Shown here: positions 25,072 through 33,532 of the stretch, piece after piece | Position numbering within the stretch: the first letter of the stretch is position 1 | Layout of the letters: the number at the start of each line of letters is the position of its first letter | From: an uncultured Dialister sp. | GTDB taxonomy: Bacteria > Bacillota > Negativicutes > Veillonellales > Dialisteraceae | NCBI GenBank assembly: GCA_934193095.1 | Contig: CAKPUX010000006.1 | Span: 1-55,177, forward strand | DNA length: 55,177 nucleotides | Reading direction: 5' to 3' | Made by a program: the position numbers and the translations under genes | The notes under the pieces: model-generated | Database searches by the model: none | The model's input: the letters and a program-made list of their open reading frames with translations, nothing else | What the model was told of the DNA's origin: nothing

Positions 25072-26892
25072 ATGGAAACAATGGCAGGGATGCATAGATC
25101 CTGCGGATGCGGTCTGGTAACAGAAAATGACTGCGGCAAAGAACTGACACTGGCAGGCTGGGTGAATACCCGTCGTGACCATGGCGGTCTCATTTTCATC
25201 GACCTTCGCGACAGAAGCGGTATTGTACAGCTCGTCATGAGCCCACAGTACGGGGAAGAAGCATTCCACAAGGCGGAAGCCTGCCGCAGTGAATTCGTCC
25301 TCGCTGTCAAAGGCAAGGTCAGAGAGAGAAGCGAAGAAACTGTCAACCCGAAGATGAAGACCGGCAAGGTGGAAGTCGTCGTTTCCGAGCTTCGCATCCT
25401 GAACAAAGCGAAGACCCCGCCATTCTACGTCGAAGACGGCATCGATGTCGATGAAAACGTCCGTCTGAAATACCGCTACATCGATCTGCGCCGTCCGGAA
25501 ATGCAGAACCACCTCATCATGCGCCATAAGATCGTACATGAGATGAGAACCTTCCTCGATGAACACAATTTCCTCGAAATCGAGACCCCGATGCTCACCA
25601 AGAGTACACCGGAAGGCGCACGCGACTACCTCGTCCCCTCCCGTGTGAACCCGGGCAAATTCTACGCTCTGCCACAGTCCCCACAGCTCTTCAAACAGCT
25701 GCTCATGGTTTCCGGTCTGGAACGCTACTTCCAGGTCGCTCGCTGCTTCCGCGATGAAGACCTGCGTGCCGATCGCCAGCCGGAATTCACCCAGCTGGAT
25801 ATGGAACTCTCCTTCGAAGACCAGGACTTCATTCTGGATCTCATGGAACACATGATGCAGAGAGTCTTCAAGAAAGTCCTCAATGTCGATATCCAGATCC
25901 CGTTCAAGAGGATCAAATGGGATGATGCCATGGCTCTCTATGGTTCCGACAAACCGGACCTTCGTTTCGATATGCATTTCTATGATGTATCCGACCTGCT
26001 CCGTGACACCGGCTTCAAAGTATTCCGCTCCGTCCTCGACAATGGCGGCTGTGTGAAAGCCATCACCGTCAAAGGCGATGCCGGCATTCCGCGTCGTGAA
26101 CTCGACGGCCTCGTCGAATACGTCGGACACTATGGTGCCAAAGGCCTGGCTTGGATCGGCTTCAATGAAGACGGCAGCCTGAAGTGCCAGATCACCAAAT
26201 TCCTCGGCGAAGACAAGATCCGTGAGATCGGCAAAGTCTGCGAAGCGGAAAAAGGCGACCTCGTTCTCATCATTGCTGACAAGCCGAAGGTCGTCGCACA
26301 GGCTCTGGGCGAACTCCGTCTCGAAATGGCTCGCCGCATGGGCCTCATCGACCCGAATGAATTCTGCTTCCGCTGGGTCACCGACTTCCCGATGTTCGAA
26401 TACAGCGAAGAAGAAAAACGCTACGTCGCTGAACATCATCCATTCACCGCACCAAGAGATGAAGATGTACAGTACCTCCTCACCGATCCGTCCAAGGTCT
26501 ATGCGAAAGCCTATGATATGGTCCTGAACGGTGTCGAAGCCGGCGGCGGCTCCCTTCGTATCTACCAGCAGGATCTGCAGGAAAAAGTATTCGAAGCCAT
26601 CGGCATCTCTCAGGAAGAAGCAGATCAGAAATTCGGCTTCCTGCTTGATGCATTCAAGTACGGTGCTCCGCCGCATGCAGGCATCGCCCTCGGCCTTGAC
26701 CGTCTCGTCATGCTGATGCTCCACCTCGACTCCATCCGCGATGTCATCGCCTTCCCGAAGACCCAGAGTGCGATCGATCCGCTCACCCAGGCACCGTCTG
26801 TAGTCGCTGATAAGCAGCTGAAAGAACTGCACATTAAGACCGCTCTCAAGAAAGAGAAAGAAAAAGACCTCTTCGCAAAACCGGTCGACTGA
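25072..26892 (+). CDS. aspS: Aspartyl-tRNA synthetase
   Basis: A 606-residue bacterial-type class II synthetase. Seen: the N-terminal OB-fold anticodon domain (LAGWVNTRRDHGGLIFIDLRD), motif 1 around FLEIETPMLTKSTPEGARDYLV, the flipping/substrate region FKQLLMVSGLERYFQVARCFRDEDLRADRQPEF (motif 2, split here only for description), the GAD insertion domain, and motif 3 GIALGLDRLVMLM. Because the same organism has GatCAB (49102-52298), this enzyme may be non-discriminating and also charge tRNA-Asn (inference). A strong terminator follows at 26903. Confidence 0.97.
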   Translation: METMAGMHRSCGCGLVTENDCGKELTLAGWVNTRRDHGGLIFIDLRDRSGIVQLVMSPQYGEEAFHKAEACRSEFVLAVKGKVRERSEETVNPKMKTGKVEVVVSELRILNKAKTPPFYVEDGIDVDENVRLKYRYIDLRRPEMQNHLIMRHKIVHEMRTFLDEHNFLEIETPMLTKSTPEGARDYLVPSRVNPGKFYALPQSPQLFKQLLMVSGLERYFQVARCFRDEDLRADRQPEFTQLDMELSFEDQDFILDLMEHMMQRVFKKVLNVDIQIPFKRIKWDDAMALYGSDKPDLRFDMHFYDVSDLLRDTGFKVFRSVLDNGGCVKAITVKGDAGIPRRELDGLVEYVGHYGAKGLAWIGFNEDGSLKCQITKFLGEDKIREIGKVCEAEKGDLVLIIADKPKVVAQALGELRLEMARRMGLIDPNEFCFRWVTDFPMFEYSEEEKRYVAEHHPFTAPRDEDVQYLLTDPSKVYAKAYDMVLNGVEAGGGSLRIYQQDLQEKVFEAIGISQEEADQKFGFLLDAFKYGAPPHAGIALGLDRLVMLMLHLDSIRDVIAFPKTQSAIDPLTQAPSVVADKQLKELHIKTALKKEKEKDLFAKPVD

Positions 26893-26902
26893 TCCCCATA
26901 CT

Positions 26903-26941
26903 AAAAGGAACCCCGAAGCCTGCCTTCGGGGTTCCTTTTTT
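26903..26941 (+). terminator. Intrinsic terminator after aspS
   Basis: AAAAGGAACCCCGAAG, a five-base loop, then CTTCGGGGTTCCTTTTTT. Confidence 0.95.
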
Positions 26942-27049
26942 GTACATCTGCAATGGCAGTGGAAAGTCGGAAAAAATACAGGAAAAACTTTTTCTGTAAG
27001 TGTATAATAAATAGAAAATCATGGCGTGAAAGGAGGCATCCCATCAAAA

Positions 27050-27757
27050 ATGAAGAAATTCCTGTTTCTCCTGCTGTTCTTTCCCATGCAGGTGCTGGCA
27101 GCCGATGCCATGCCTATGGCAGACGTTTTTAGGCATCCGATCGTAGAAGGTCTCTTATCCGCCGTCATCCTTATCTCGCTGCTGGCGGAGATCAAGACCG
27201 CCGGATTCTCGGGCGGGGCACTGTCAGCGGCGATCGCTGGCTGTCTTCTGATCGGAGCGAACTGGTCAGAAGGCGATCAGATGCTCGAAGCTGTCTTGTA
27301 CTTCGGCGGGCTGGCGCTGGTCATTCTGGACATCCTGGCGCTCATGACAGGCGTAGCGGCTGTCATAGGCCTCGTTCTCCTTCTCTCCGGGCTTTTCTTC
27401 ACCTTCGGCGGAGATATGACTGCCCTCTATATCCTGTCGGGTGGCATACTTCTCGCCGGGATCGGTTTCTATTTCTTGGTCGATCACCTTTCACAAAGCC
27501 GGCTGTGGCAGAAAGTCACATTGCGTGATTCCCTCACCGGTCAGAAGGGCTTCAAGTCTTCCGCTGCTGATCTGTCAGCCTATGCCGGGAAAGAGGGGAT
27601 GACGGACTCAGTCCTTCGCCCGTCCGGCAAAGTGGATATCGAAGGCCATATCCTGGACGCCGTCTCTCGTGGTGACTTCATAGAGAAAGGGAAGAAGGTC
27701 ATCGTCATCAAGGCAGAAGGAAGCTATCTTGTCGTGAAAAAAGCGGATGCCCGCTAG
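27050..27757 (+). CDS. nfeD: NfeD-family membrane protein
   Basis: A partner of flotillin-like proteins in membrane microdomains. The 235-residue product has a signal-like N-terminus (MKKFLFLLLFFPMQVLA), four to five membrane helices (AVILISLLAEIKTAGFSGG to LSGGILLAGIGFYFLV) and a C-terminal OB-fold ending VIVIKAEGSYLVVKKADAR, which is the short NfeD1b form without protease domain. ATG 27050 is chosen for the signal peptide; AAAGGAGG lies 13 bases upstream, rather far, so a non-ATG start nearer to it is possible. A TATAAT at 27002-27007 is a likely -10. Downstream floA forms the known nfeD-floA pair. Confidence 0.85.
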   Translation: MKKFLFLLLFFPMQVLAADAMPMADVFRHPIVEGLLSAVILISLLAEIKTAGFSGGALSAAIAGCLLIGANWSEGDQMLEAVLYFGGLALVILDILALMTGVAAVIGLVLLLSGLFFTFGGDMTALYILSGGILLAGIGFYFLVDHLSQSRLWQKVTLRDSLTGQKGFKSSAADLSAYAGKEGMTDSVLRPSGKVDIEGHILDAVSRGDFIEKGKKVIVIKAEGSYLVVKKADAR

Positions 27758-27900
27758 GCAGGTGCGATAGGATTGCCAGCGCCGATCCTATCGCAGAGGC
27801 AGATCCTCTGACCCTTTGACCCATGGCTTCGGCATACCCTTTCCGAAGCCGCAAGCTGAGAGTCCTGCCAAGCGGACTCTCATTGATTCCTGATTATAAA
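27758..27900 (+). other. Four consecutive hairpins between nfeD and floA
   Basis: Four perfect stems follow one another: GCGATAGGAT / ATCCTATCGC (27764-27794), CAGAGG / CCTCTG (about 27794-27810), GGCTTCGG / CCGAAGCC (27825-27850) and GAGAGTCC / GGACTCTC (27858-27881). None has a T run. They could stabilise or process the mRNA between the two genes. Confidence 0.6.
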
Positions 27901-27912
27901 AAGGAGGCATGT

Positions 27913-28878
27913 ATGGAACTTTTACTCTTTCCGGTGATCATCTTTTTCATCGCCATCGCAGCTCTGTCCGTCCTGCTGCACTTCGTGCCGATCGGACTCT
28001 GGATCTCCGCGCTCGCCGCGGATGTGAATATCTCCCTCTTCAATCTGGTGGGGATGCGGATCCGCCGCGTCTCTCCGCAGATGATCGTGCTGCCGCTCAT
28101 CAAAGGCACGAAGGCGGGACTTCTCCTCAGCGTGAACCAGCTCGAAGCGCACTACCTGGCGGGCGGCAATGTGGATAACGTCGTCGATGCCCTAATCGCC
28201 GCGCATCGCGCACAGATCGATCTCTCCTTCGAGCAGGCAGCCGCCATCGACTTGGCAGGACGCAATGTCCTCGAAGCTGTCCAGATGAGCGTCAATCCGA
28301 AGGTCATCGAGACCCCGACCATCTCTGCGGTCGCGAAAAACGGCATCGAGCTCAAGGTCCGCGCCCGTGTCACTGTCCGTGCGAATATCGATCGCCTTGT
28401 CGGCGGGGCAGGGGAAGCGACCATCATCGCCCGTGTCGGTGAAGGCATCGTCACGACCGTCGGCTCCTCCGAAAAGCACACCGACGTACTGGAGAATCCG
28501 GATCACATTTCCCGTACGGTCCTCGGCAAAGGTCTCGACTCAGGGACAGCTTTTGAGATCCTTTCCATCGATATCGCCGATGTCGATGTTGGCAGAAATA
28601 TCGGCGCCCAGCTCCAAACCGATCAGGCAGAAGCAGATAAGCAGATCGCACAGGCAAGAGCCGAAGAACGCCGTGCCATGGCCGTCGCCAAGGAGCAGGA
28701 AATGCGCGCCTATACCCAGGAAATGCAGGCGAAGGTCGTCGAAGCCCAGGCCGAAGTGCCAAAGGCTATGGCAGAAGCCCTCCAGAAGGGGAATCTGGGT
28801 GTCATGGATTACTATCAAATGAAAAATATTGCAGCCGATACAGAGATGAGAGAGAATATCTCCGGAAAGCAAGCATAA
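27913..28878 (+). CDS. floA: Flotillin-like protein FloA
   Basis: An SPFH-family scaffold of functional membrane microdomains. The 321-residue protein has one N-terminal membrane helix (FPVIIFFIAIAALSVLLHF), then the SPFH/band-7 body with LFNLVGMRIRRVSPQMIV, GIELKVRARVTVRANIDRLVGG and GEGIVTTVGSSEKHTDVLE. It ends with a Glu/Ala-rich oligomerisation helix (DQAEADKQIAQARAEERRAM). ATG 27913 follows AAGGAGG; earlier in-frame codons fall within the hairpin region. Paired with nfeD as in Bacillus subtilis yqeZ-floA. Confidence 0.95.
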   Translation: MELLLFPVIIFFIAIAALSVLLHFVPIGLWISALAADVNISLFNLVGMRIRRVSPQMIVLPLIKGTKAGLLLSVNQLEAHYLAGGNVDNVVDALIAAHRAQIDLSFEQAAAIDLAGRNVLEAVQMSVNPKVIETPTISAVAKNGIELKVRARVTVRANIDRLVGGAGEATIIARVGEGIVTTVGSSEKHTDVLENPDHISRTVLGKGLDSGTAFEILSIDIADVDVGRNIGAQLQTDQAEADKQIAQARAEERRAMAVAKEQEMRAYTQEMQAKVVEAQAEVPKAMAEALQKGNLGVMDYYQMKNIAADTEMRENISGKQA

Positions 28879-28920
28879 AAAAGAGAGCCGCGAATCCAAT
28901 GATTCACGGCTCTCTTTTTA
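28877..28920. terminator. Terminator after floA
   Basis: AAAAAAGAGAGCCGCGAATC, CAAT loop, GATTCACGGCTCTCTTTTTA with one mismatch; it can also serve the opposing cold-shock gene. Confidence 0.95.
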
Positions 28921-28963
28921 TCTTTGGTTACAAACTTACGCTATATAGCAGTCAGTTCAGTGA

Positions 28964-29164
28964 TCAGCCTTCAACTTTAACGTTAGCAGCCTGAGGTCCT
29001 CTTGCACCATCAATAATTTCGAAATCGACCTTCTGGCCTTCATTCAGTGTTTTGAAGCCATCAGCCTGAATAGCAGAGAAATGAACGAAAACGTCGCCGC
29101 CTTCTTCTCTTTCAATAAAGCCGTAGCCTTTTTCTGCACTGAACCACTTAACTGTACCTTTCAT
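28964..29164 (-). CDS. csp: Cold-shock-domain protein (CspA family)
   Basis: A 66-residue RNA/DNA chaperone of the CspA family. It contains RNP1 (KGYGFIE) and RNP2 (DVFVHFSAI) and begins MKGTVKWFSAEKGYG, all hallmarks. AGGAGGAATTTCC precedes the ATG. A single-gene unit on the minus strand between floA and hslO. Confidence 0.97.
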   Translation of the reverse strand: MKGTVKWFSAEKGYGFIEREEGGDVFVHFSAIQADGFKTLNEGQKVDFEIIDGARGPQAANVKVEG

Positions 29165-29389
29165 GGAAATTCCTCCTAAAAAAATGACTTACACTGCTCG
29201 TATTGAGCATGATTCAACAATACCATAAATTCATAGTTCAGTCAACCAAAAACATGAGAAAATGCAGAGAATATATGGGATTTCAGCGTTTATGCAAAGA
29301 CAGCAGAAAGGCGGCTGATGGCGTTTGACAGGGGAGGGAAAAACAGGGCGCCGTCCCCATAAACCTCACCATTCCTCATTCTATTATGC

Positions 29390-29395
29390 TATAAT
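29390..29395 (+). promoter_or_regulatory. -10 box of the hslO operon
   Basis: TATAAT preceded by TATGC (extended -10 form), about 70 bases before the hslO ATG. A short piece of the intergenic repeat family (CACCATTCCTCATTC) lies just upstream. Confidence 0.5.
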
Positions 29396-29466
29396 ATATC
29401 CGATTTGTGCTGCTGGAAGAGCCATTCTCTCCGGCGAAGATTTCATGTGTACCAGAGGTTTTGACT

Positions 29467-30333
29467 ATGAATACGAATACGATACAGCATTATCTGAGTG
29501 CGGACGGCATCCGTCTGACTGTCGCGGATACATCGAATGTATCCCTCGAAGCGGAAGCGATCCATCATCTGCCCCCGGCATCTGCGAGGATCCTCGCGAA
29601 GGCGATGACAGGGGCGGCAATCCTCATCAATGATTTCAAAAATCATGAAGGAATCTCCATCCGCTGGATGACAGGAAGCCCTTTGGGCGCGATCCACGTC
29701 GATGCCTATGACGGGCGCTTTGTCCGCGGTTTTCTGGACCATCCGGAAGCCGGAGAAGGCGTGCCTTGTGACGATGTGCATGAGGCCGCGCTGGCAGCAG
29801 CGAAGGGACAGCTCTTCGTGACGCGCTACTCGCTCCTGAAGCTCCCATATACGAGCACGGTGAACCTGTCTCACGGAGACATTTCGGCGTGCCTCACAGA
29901 GTATATGAATACATCTGAGCAGACGCTGTCGGCCGTGAAGCTGGATATCTCCATGACTGAAAAGGGCGATATCCTGCGCTCGGCGGGCTTCATGGCGCAG
30001 CTCCTGCCCAAAGGAAATATGGGAAGATTCGCAGAGCTTTTCCGTGAGCTGGATCGCTGGGACCTGACGAAGGATGCCAAGGAAGAAGGCTCTCTGGAAA
30101 AGCTTTTGGTCGAAGGCCAGTTCGAACTGCTCAAAGACGGCCCTTTGACCTTCCGCTGCACCTGCTCGGAGGAACGCATCAAAGGGACACTGAAGTCTCT
30201 CCCGGAGGCGGAGAAGCAGAGCCTGCTCGCCGATCCCTCCATCGAGATCGTCTGCCCGTATTGTGATAAGAAATATACGATCGCTCGAGATACACTTTCT
30301 AAATGGTTCATGGAAGGAGATCATGTACAATGA
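29467..30333 (+). CDS. hslO: Redox-regulated chaperone Hsp33
   Basis: A 288-residue cytoplasmic holdase activated by oxidation. The redox zinc switch is complete: Cys231 and Cys233 (CTC) and Cys263 and Cys266 (CPYC). The N-terminal substrate-binding domain includes MTGAAILINDFKNHEGISI and the conserved GSPLGAIHVDAYDG region. ATG 29467 follows AGAGG; upstream codons precede the promoter-proximal region and are less likely. Its stop overlaps the mtnP start (ATGA), coupling a stress chaperone with SAM salvage genes. Confidence 0.95.
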   Translation: MNTNTIQHYLSADGIRLTVADTSNVSLEAEAIHHLPPASARILAKAMTGAAILINDFKNHEGISIRWMTGSPLGAIHVDAYDGRFVRGFLDHPEAGEGVPCDDVHEAALAAAKGQLFVTRYSLLKLPYTSTVNLSHGDISACLTEYMNTSEQTLSAVKLDISMTEKGDILRSAGFMAQLLPKGNMGRFAELFRELDRWDLTKDAKEEGSLEKLLVEGQFELLKDGPLTFRCTCSEERIKGTLKSLPEAEKQSLLADPSIEIVCPYCDKKYTIARDTLSKWFMEGDHVQ

Positions 30334-31124
30334 AAAAAATCGCTTTCATCGGAGGCACCGGGGCGGAAAATTCTGTCCTGCTGAAGGACGTGACCGAGCA
30401 TATCATCGAGACGCCCTATGGCGAAGCGAAGTATGAAGCCGGTTTCTTTGGAGGCAGGGAAATCATCCATCTGTCCCGTCACGGGGCGCATCACACGATC
30501 CCCCCGCACAAGATCAATTACCGTGCCAATATGTTTGCCCTGAAGATGCTTGACGTCGCAGCCGTCATCAGCACGACGGCCGTCGGCTCACTGAATCCGG
30601 ACTACAAGCCGGGTGAGCTAGTGCTTCTCGACCAGTTCATCGATATGACGAAAGCCCGCGAAGGGACCTTCTATGATGGCGAGCGCTATGGCGTTGCCCA
30701 TCTCGACATGAGCCATCCGTACTGTGCATCGCTCCGGGAAGCGATCCTTGCCGCCGGAAGAAAGGAAGGCATCACTCTACACCCGCAGGGGACCTACATC
30801 TGCACGGAAGGGCCGCGTTTCGAGACCCCGGCAGAGATCAAGGCATACCGCATGTGGGGCGCTGACGTAGTCGGCATGACGAATGTACCGGAGTGCCAGC
30901 TCGCCCGTGAAGCGGAGATCTGCTACGCAAGCATTTCCATGGTCACGAATTTCGCCGCCGGCATCACAAAAGAGGAGCTGAGCCATCAGGAAGTCCTCGA
31001 CTGCATGGCAGAAAACAGCCGCAACATGTACCGCATCGTGACCGACGTCTTCGAGACGTATGATGTAGAGAAGGACTGCCACTGCCGCCACGCGGCAGAA
31101 GCCTTCGGAGGATTTCACGTATGA
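30330..31124 (+). CDS. mtnP: S-methyl-5'-thioadenosine phosphorylase (or related nucleoside phosphorylase)
   Basis: Phosphorolyses methylthioadenosine from polyamine and related SAM reactions to adenine and methylthioribose-1-phosphate. The 264-residue protein has the GGTG start motif (FIGGTGAENSVLL), HLSRHGAHHTIPPHKINYRAN, STTAVGSLNPDYKPGE and EGPRFETPAEIKAYRMWGADVVGMTNVPE, all typical of MTA phosphorylases. It overlaps hslO and mtnA by four bases each. The mtnA product acts on its reaction product. Confidence 0.9.
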   Translation: MKKIAFIGGTGAENSVLLKDVTEHIIETPYGEAKYEAGFFGGREIIHLSRHGAHHTIPPHKINYRANMFALKMLDVAAVISTTAVGSLNPDYKPGELVLLDQFIDMTKAREGTFYDGERYGVAHLDMSHPYCASLREAILAAGRKEGITLHPQGTYICTEGPRFETPAEIKAYRMWGADVVGMTNVPECQLAREAEICYASISMVTNFAAGITKEELSHQEVLDCMAENSRNMYRIVTDVFETYDVEKDCHCRHAAEAFGGFHV

Positions 31125-32173
31125 GTGCGCTGCGATCGCTTGCCTGGGAAGGTGAGAGCCTCCGTCTTCTTGACCAGACGAAGCTCCCTACAGAGATCAC
31201 CTATCTAAGCTGCAGGGACTACCGTGAGGTAGCCGATGCCATCCGCATCCTTGCGGTGCGTGGAGCTCCTGCGATCGGTGTCGCGGCTGCCTATGCCGTC
31301 CTCCTTGCCTATAGAGAGTGCCTTTTGTCCTCTGATATATCGGCTTCCTTTCACCACGCCTGCCAAGAGATCAGCGCAGCGCGTCCGACTGCCGTGAATC
31401 TGTCCTGGGCCGTTTCCGAGATGGAGAAGGTCTTCGATCGATATCCTGCCAAAGAAGCGGGAGATGCTCTCCTTGCAAAGGCCCGTGATATCGAAGCGGA
31501 AGATATTCACACCTGTCGGTCCATCGGTGAAAATGGCGCAGACCTTTTCCAGGGAAGAAAGGGGCTGCACATCCTGACCCACTGCAATACAGGAGCACTG
31601 GCGACGGCGGGCATCGGTACGGCTTTCGGCGTCCTCTCCGTCCTTCATGAGCGTGGAGCGATCGAGTGCGTGTATGCGGATGAGACACGTCCGCTCCTGC
31701 AGGGGAGCCGCCTCACTGCGACCGAGCTCATGGAAGGGCATATCCCGTGCTGCCTCATTTCCGATACGATGTCCGCTTGCGTCATGCGCGACAAGAAAAT
31801 AGACGCCATCATCGTCGGTGCAGACCGCATCGCGGCGAATGGCGATACAGCCAATAAGATCGGCACCTACGGCCTTGCCGTCATGGCAGCCTACCACCAT
31901 ATCCCATTCTACATCGCTGCCCCGTTCTCGACATTTGACTTCTCCATCGCCTCCGGCAAGGAGATCGTCATTGAAGAAAGAGATCCGGACGAAGTGCGGA
32001 AATTTGCCGGCGTCTACAGCGCGCCGAAAGACGTCCCTGTCTATAATCCCGCCTTCGATGTCACGCCGTCCTCTCTCATCGCCGGTATCATCACGGAAAA
32101 GGGCGTGCTGAAAGCGCCATATGAAGCGGCGATAGAAAAATATAAGAAAGAGCTGGCCGCCAAAAACCGGTAA
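31121..32173 (+). CDS. mtnA: Methylthioribose-1-phosphate isomerase
   Basis: Converts methylthioribose-1-phosphate to methylthioribulose-1-phosphate. The 350-residue protein shows the IF2B-like fold motifs: AVRGAPAIGVAAAYAV, HCNTGALATAGIGTAFGV, the catalytic-Cys region CCLISDTMSACVM, and IIVGADRIAANGDTANKIGTY with the conserved Asp, and ends FDVTPSSLIAGIITEKG. Start overlaps mtnP. No mtnB, C, D or K homologue is seen nearby, so the rest of the methionine salvage path must be elsewhere or replaced. Confidence 0.95.
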   Translation: MSALRSLAWEGESLRLLDQTKLPTEITYLSCRDYREVADAIRILAVRGAPAIGVAAAYAVLLAYRECLLSSDISASFHHACQEISAARPTAVNLSWAVSEMEKVFDRYPAKEAGDALLAKARDIEAEDIHTCRSIGENGADLFQGRKGLHILTHCNTGALATAGIGTAFGVLSVLHERGAIECVYADETRPLLQGSRLTATELMEGHIPCCLISDTMSACVMRDKKIDAIIVGADRIAANGDTANKIGTYGLAVMAAYHHIPFYIAAPFSTFDFSIASGKEIVIEERDPDEVRKFAGVYSAPKDVPVYNPAFDVTPSSLIAGIITEKGVLKAPYEAAIEKYKKELAAKNR

Positions 32174-32262
32174 GAAGGGCTATCCGCGGCCACCTGACAT
32201 CGCCTCTATATGTGCGGCAAAGCCGTCACCACCATTCCTCATTCCTCATTTCCTATTTGAAA
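32174..32262 (+). repeat. Intergenic repeat family, short form between mtnA and ahcY
   Basis: Shares CATCGCCTCTATATGTGCGGC, AAAGCCGTCACCACC and ATTCCTCATTCCTCATT with the other copies and ends at the GAAAGGAG of ahcY. Confidence 0.6.
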
Positions 32263-32272
32263 GGAGCCTCTC

Positions 32273-33517
32273 ATGTCTGAATCCATGATTCGTGATATTT
32301 CCTTGGCCGACGAAGGCCTGCAGCGTATTTCCTGGGTCGAAAAATTTATGCCCGCACTGAATACACTGCGTGAAGAATTCGTCAAAGAGCAGATCTTCAA
32401 AGGCAAGACTATCGTCATGTCCATCCATCTCGAAGCGAAGACCGCCTACCTTGCGCTCACGCTGAAAGCAGCGGGTGCGAATGTCATCTGCACCGGCAGC
32501 AATCCGCTCTCCACACAGGATCCGATCGCAGCCGGCCTCGTCAAGAGCGGCATCACCGTCTATGCATGGCATGCCTGCACCGAAGAGGAATATTTCATGT
32601 TCCTGAACAAGGCCCTCGACCACATGCCCGACATCATCATCGACGACGGCGGTGACCTCGTACACCTGCTCCATACCACCAGAAAAGAGTGCCAGAAGAA
32701 CCTCATCGGCGGCTCTGAAGAGACTACCACGGGCGTATATCGCCTGAAGATCCTTGAAAAGGAAAACAAGCTGGAATTCCCGATGATCGCAGTCAATGAT
32801 TCCTACTGTAAGTACCTTTTTGATAACCGCTACGGCACCGGCCAGTCCGCCTGGGACGGCATCATCCGCAGCACGAATCTCACCGTCACTGGCAAGACCG
32901 CTGTCATCGCCGGCTATGGCTGGTGCGGCAAAGGCTGTGCGATGCGTGCGAAAGGCCTCGGCGCCCATGTCATCGTGACAGAAGTCGATCCCATCAAAGC
33001 CATCGAAGCCGTGATGGATGGATTCGAAGTCATGCCGATGGCAGAAGCTGCTAAGCACGGTGACATTTTCCTCACCGTCACCGGCGACATCGACATCATC
33101 ACCGAGCCGCATTTCCTCGCGATGAAGGACGGCGCCATCTGTGCGAATGCTGGCCACTTCGACTGCGAAGTCAGCCGCAAGGATCTGGAACGCATCGCCG
33201 TCTCTCACTACGAAGCCCGCAAGAACATCGAAGGCTATGTCCTGCCAAACGGCAAGACCGTCTTCCTCATGGCTGAAGGCCGCCTCGTGAACCTTGCAGC
33301 AGGGGATGGCCATCCGGCAGAGATCATGGACCTCTCCTTCGCAATGCAGACCCTCGCAGCCCGCTACCTCCTCCAGCACGGCAAGGACATGAAGCCGGCC
33401 GTCTACACCCTTCCGCATGAACTGGATACCAAGATCGCCTCAATCAAGCTCGCTGCCATGGGATACCAGATCGATACCCTGACAGAAGCACAGAGAAAGT
33501 ACCTGGGACTCGACTAA
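32273..33517 (+). CDS. ahcY: Adenosylhomocysteinase
   Basis: Hydrolyses S-adenosylhomocysteine to adenosine and homocysteine, removing the product inhibitor of methyltransferases. The 414-residue length is that of the short bacterial/archaeal subgroup. Seen: SIHLEAKTAYLALTLKAAGA, the DDGGDL motif, YGTGQSAWDGIIRSTN, and the NAD-binding loop GYGWCGKGCAMRAKGLGA near 212-229. The C-terminus ends QRKYLGLD instead of the longer YKPDHYRY tail. Ribosome binding site GAAAGGAG. It lies 15 bases before mtaD, which uses the same substrate class. Confidence 0.95.
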   Translation: MSESMIRDISLADEGLQRISWVEKFMPALNTLREEFVKEQIFKGKTIVMSIHLEAKTAYLALTLKAAGANVICTGSNPLSTQDPIAAGLVKSGITVYAWHACTEEEYFMFLNKALDHMPDIIIDDGGDLVHLLHTTRKECQKNLIGGSEETTTGVYRLKILEKENKLEFPMIAVNDSYCKYLFDNRYGTGQSAWDGIIRSTNLTVTGKTAVIAGYGWCGKGCAMRAKGLGAHVIVTEVDPIKAIEAVMDGFEVMPMAEAAKHGDIFLTVTGDIDIITEPHFLAMKDGAICANAGHFDCEVSRKDLERIAVSHYEARKNIEGYVLPNGKTVFLMAEGRLVNLAAGDGHPAEIMDLSFAMQTLAARYLLQHGKDMKPAVYTLPHELDTKIASIKLAAMGYQIDTLTEAQRKYLGLD

Positions 33518-33532
33518 GCAAGGAGCATCGAT

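Noticed and set aside
24961..26832. 623-codon open frame on the minus strand opposite aspS
   Set aside because: aspS on the plus strand shows every class II motif; the antisense frame is a by-product of its codon usage and has no ribosome binding site.
32174..32272. SAH or SAM riboswitch before ahcY
   Set aside because: The gap is fully explained by a short copy of the intergenic repeat; no riboswitch core was recognised.
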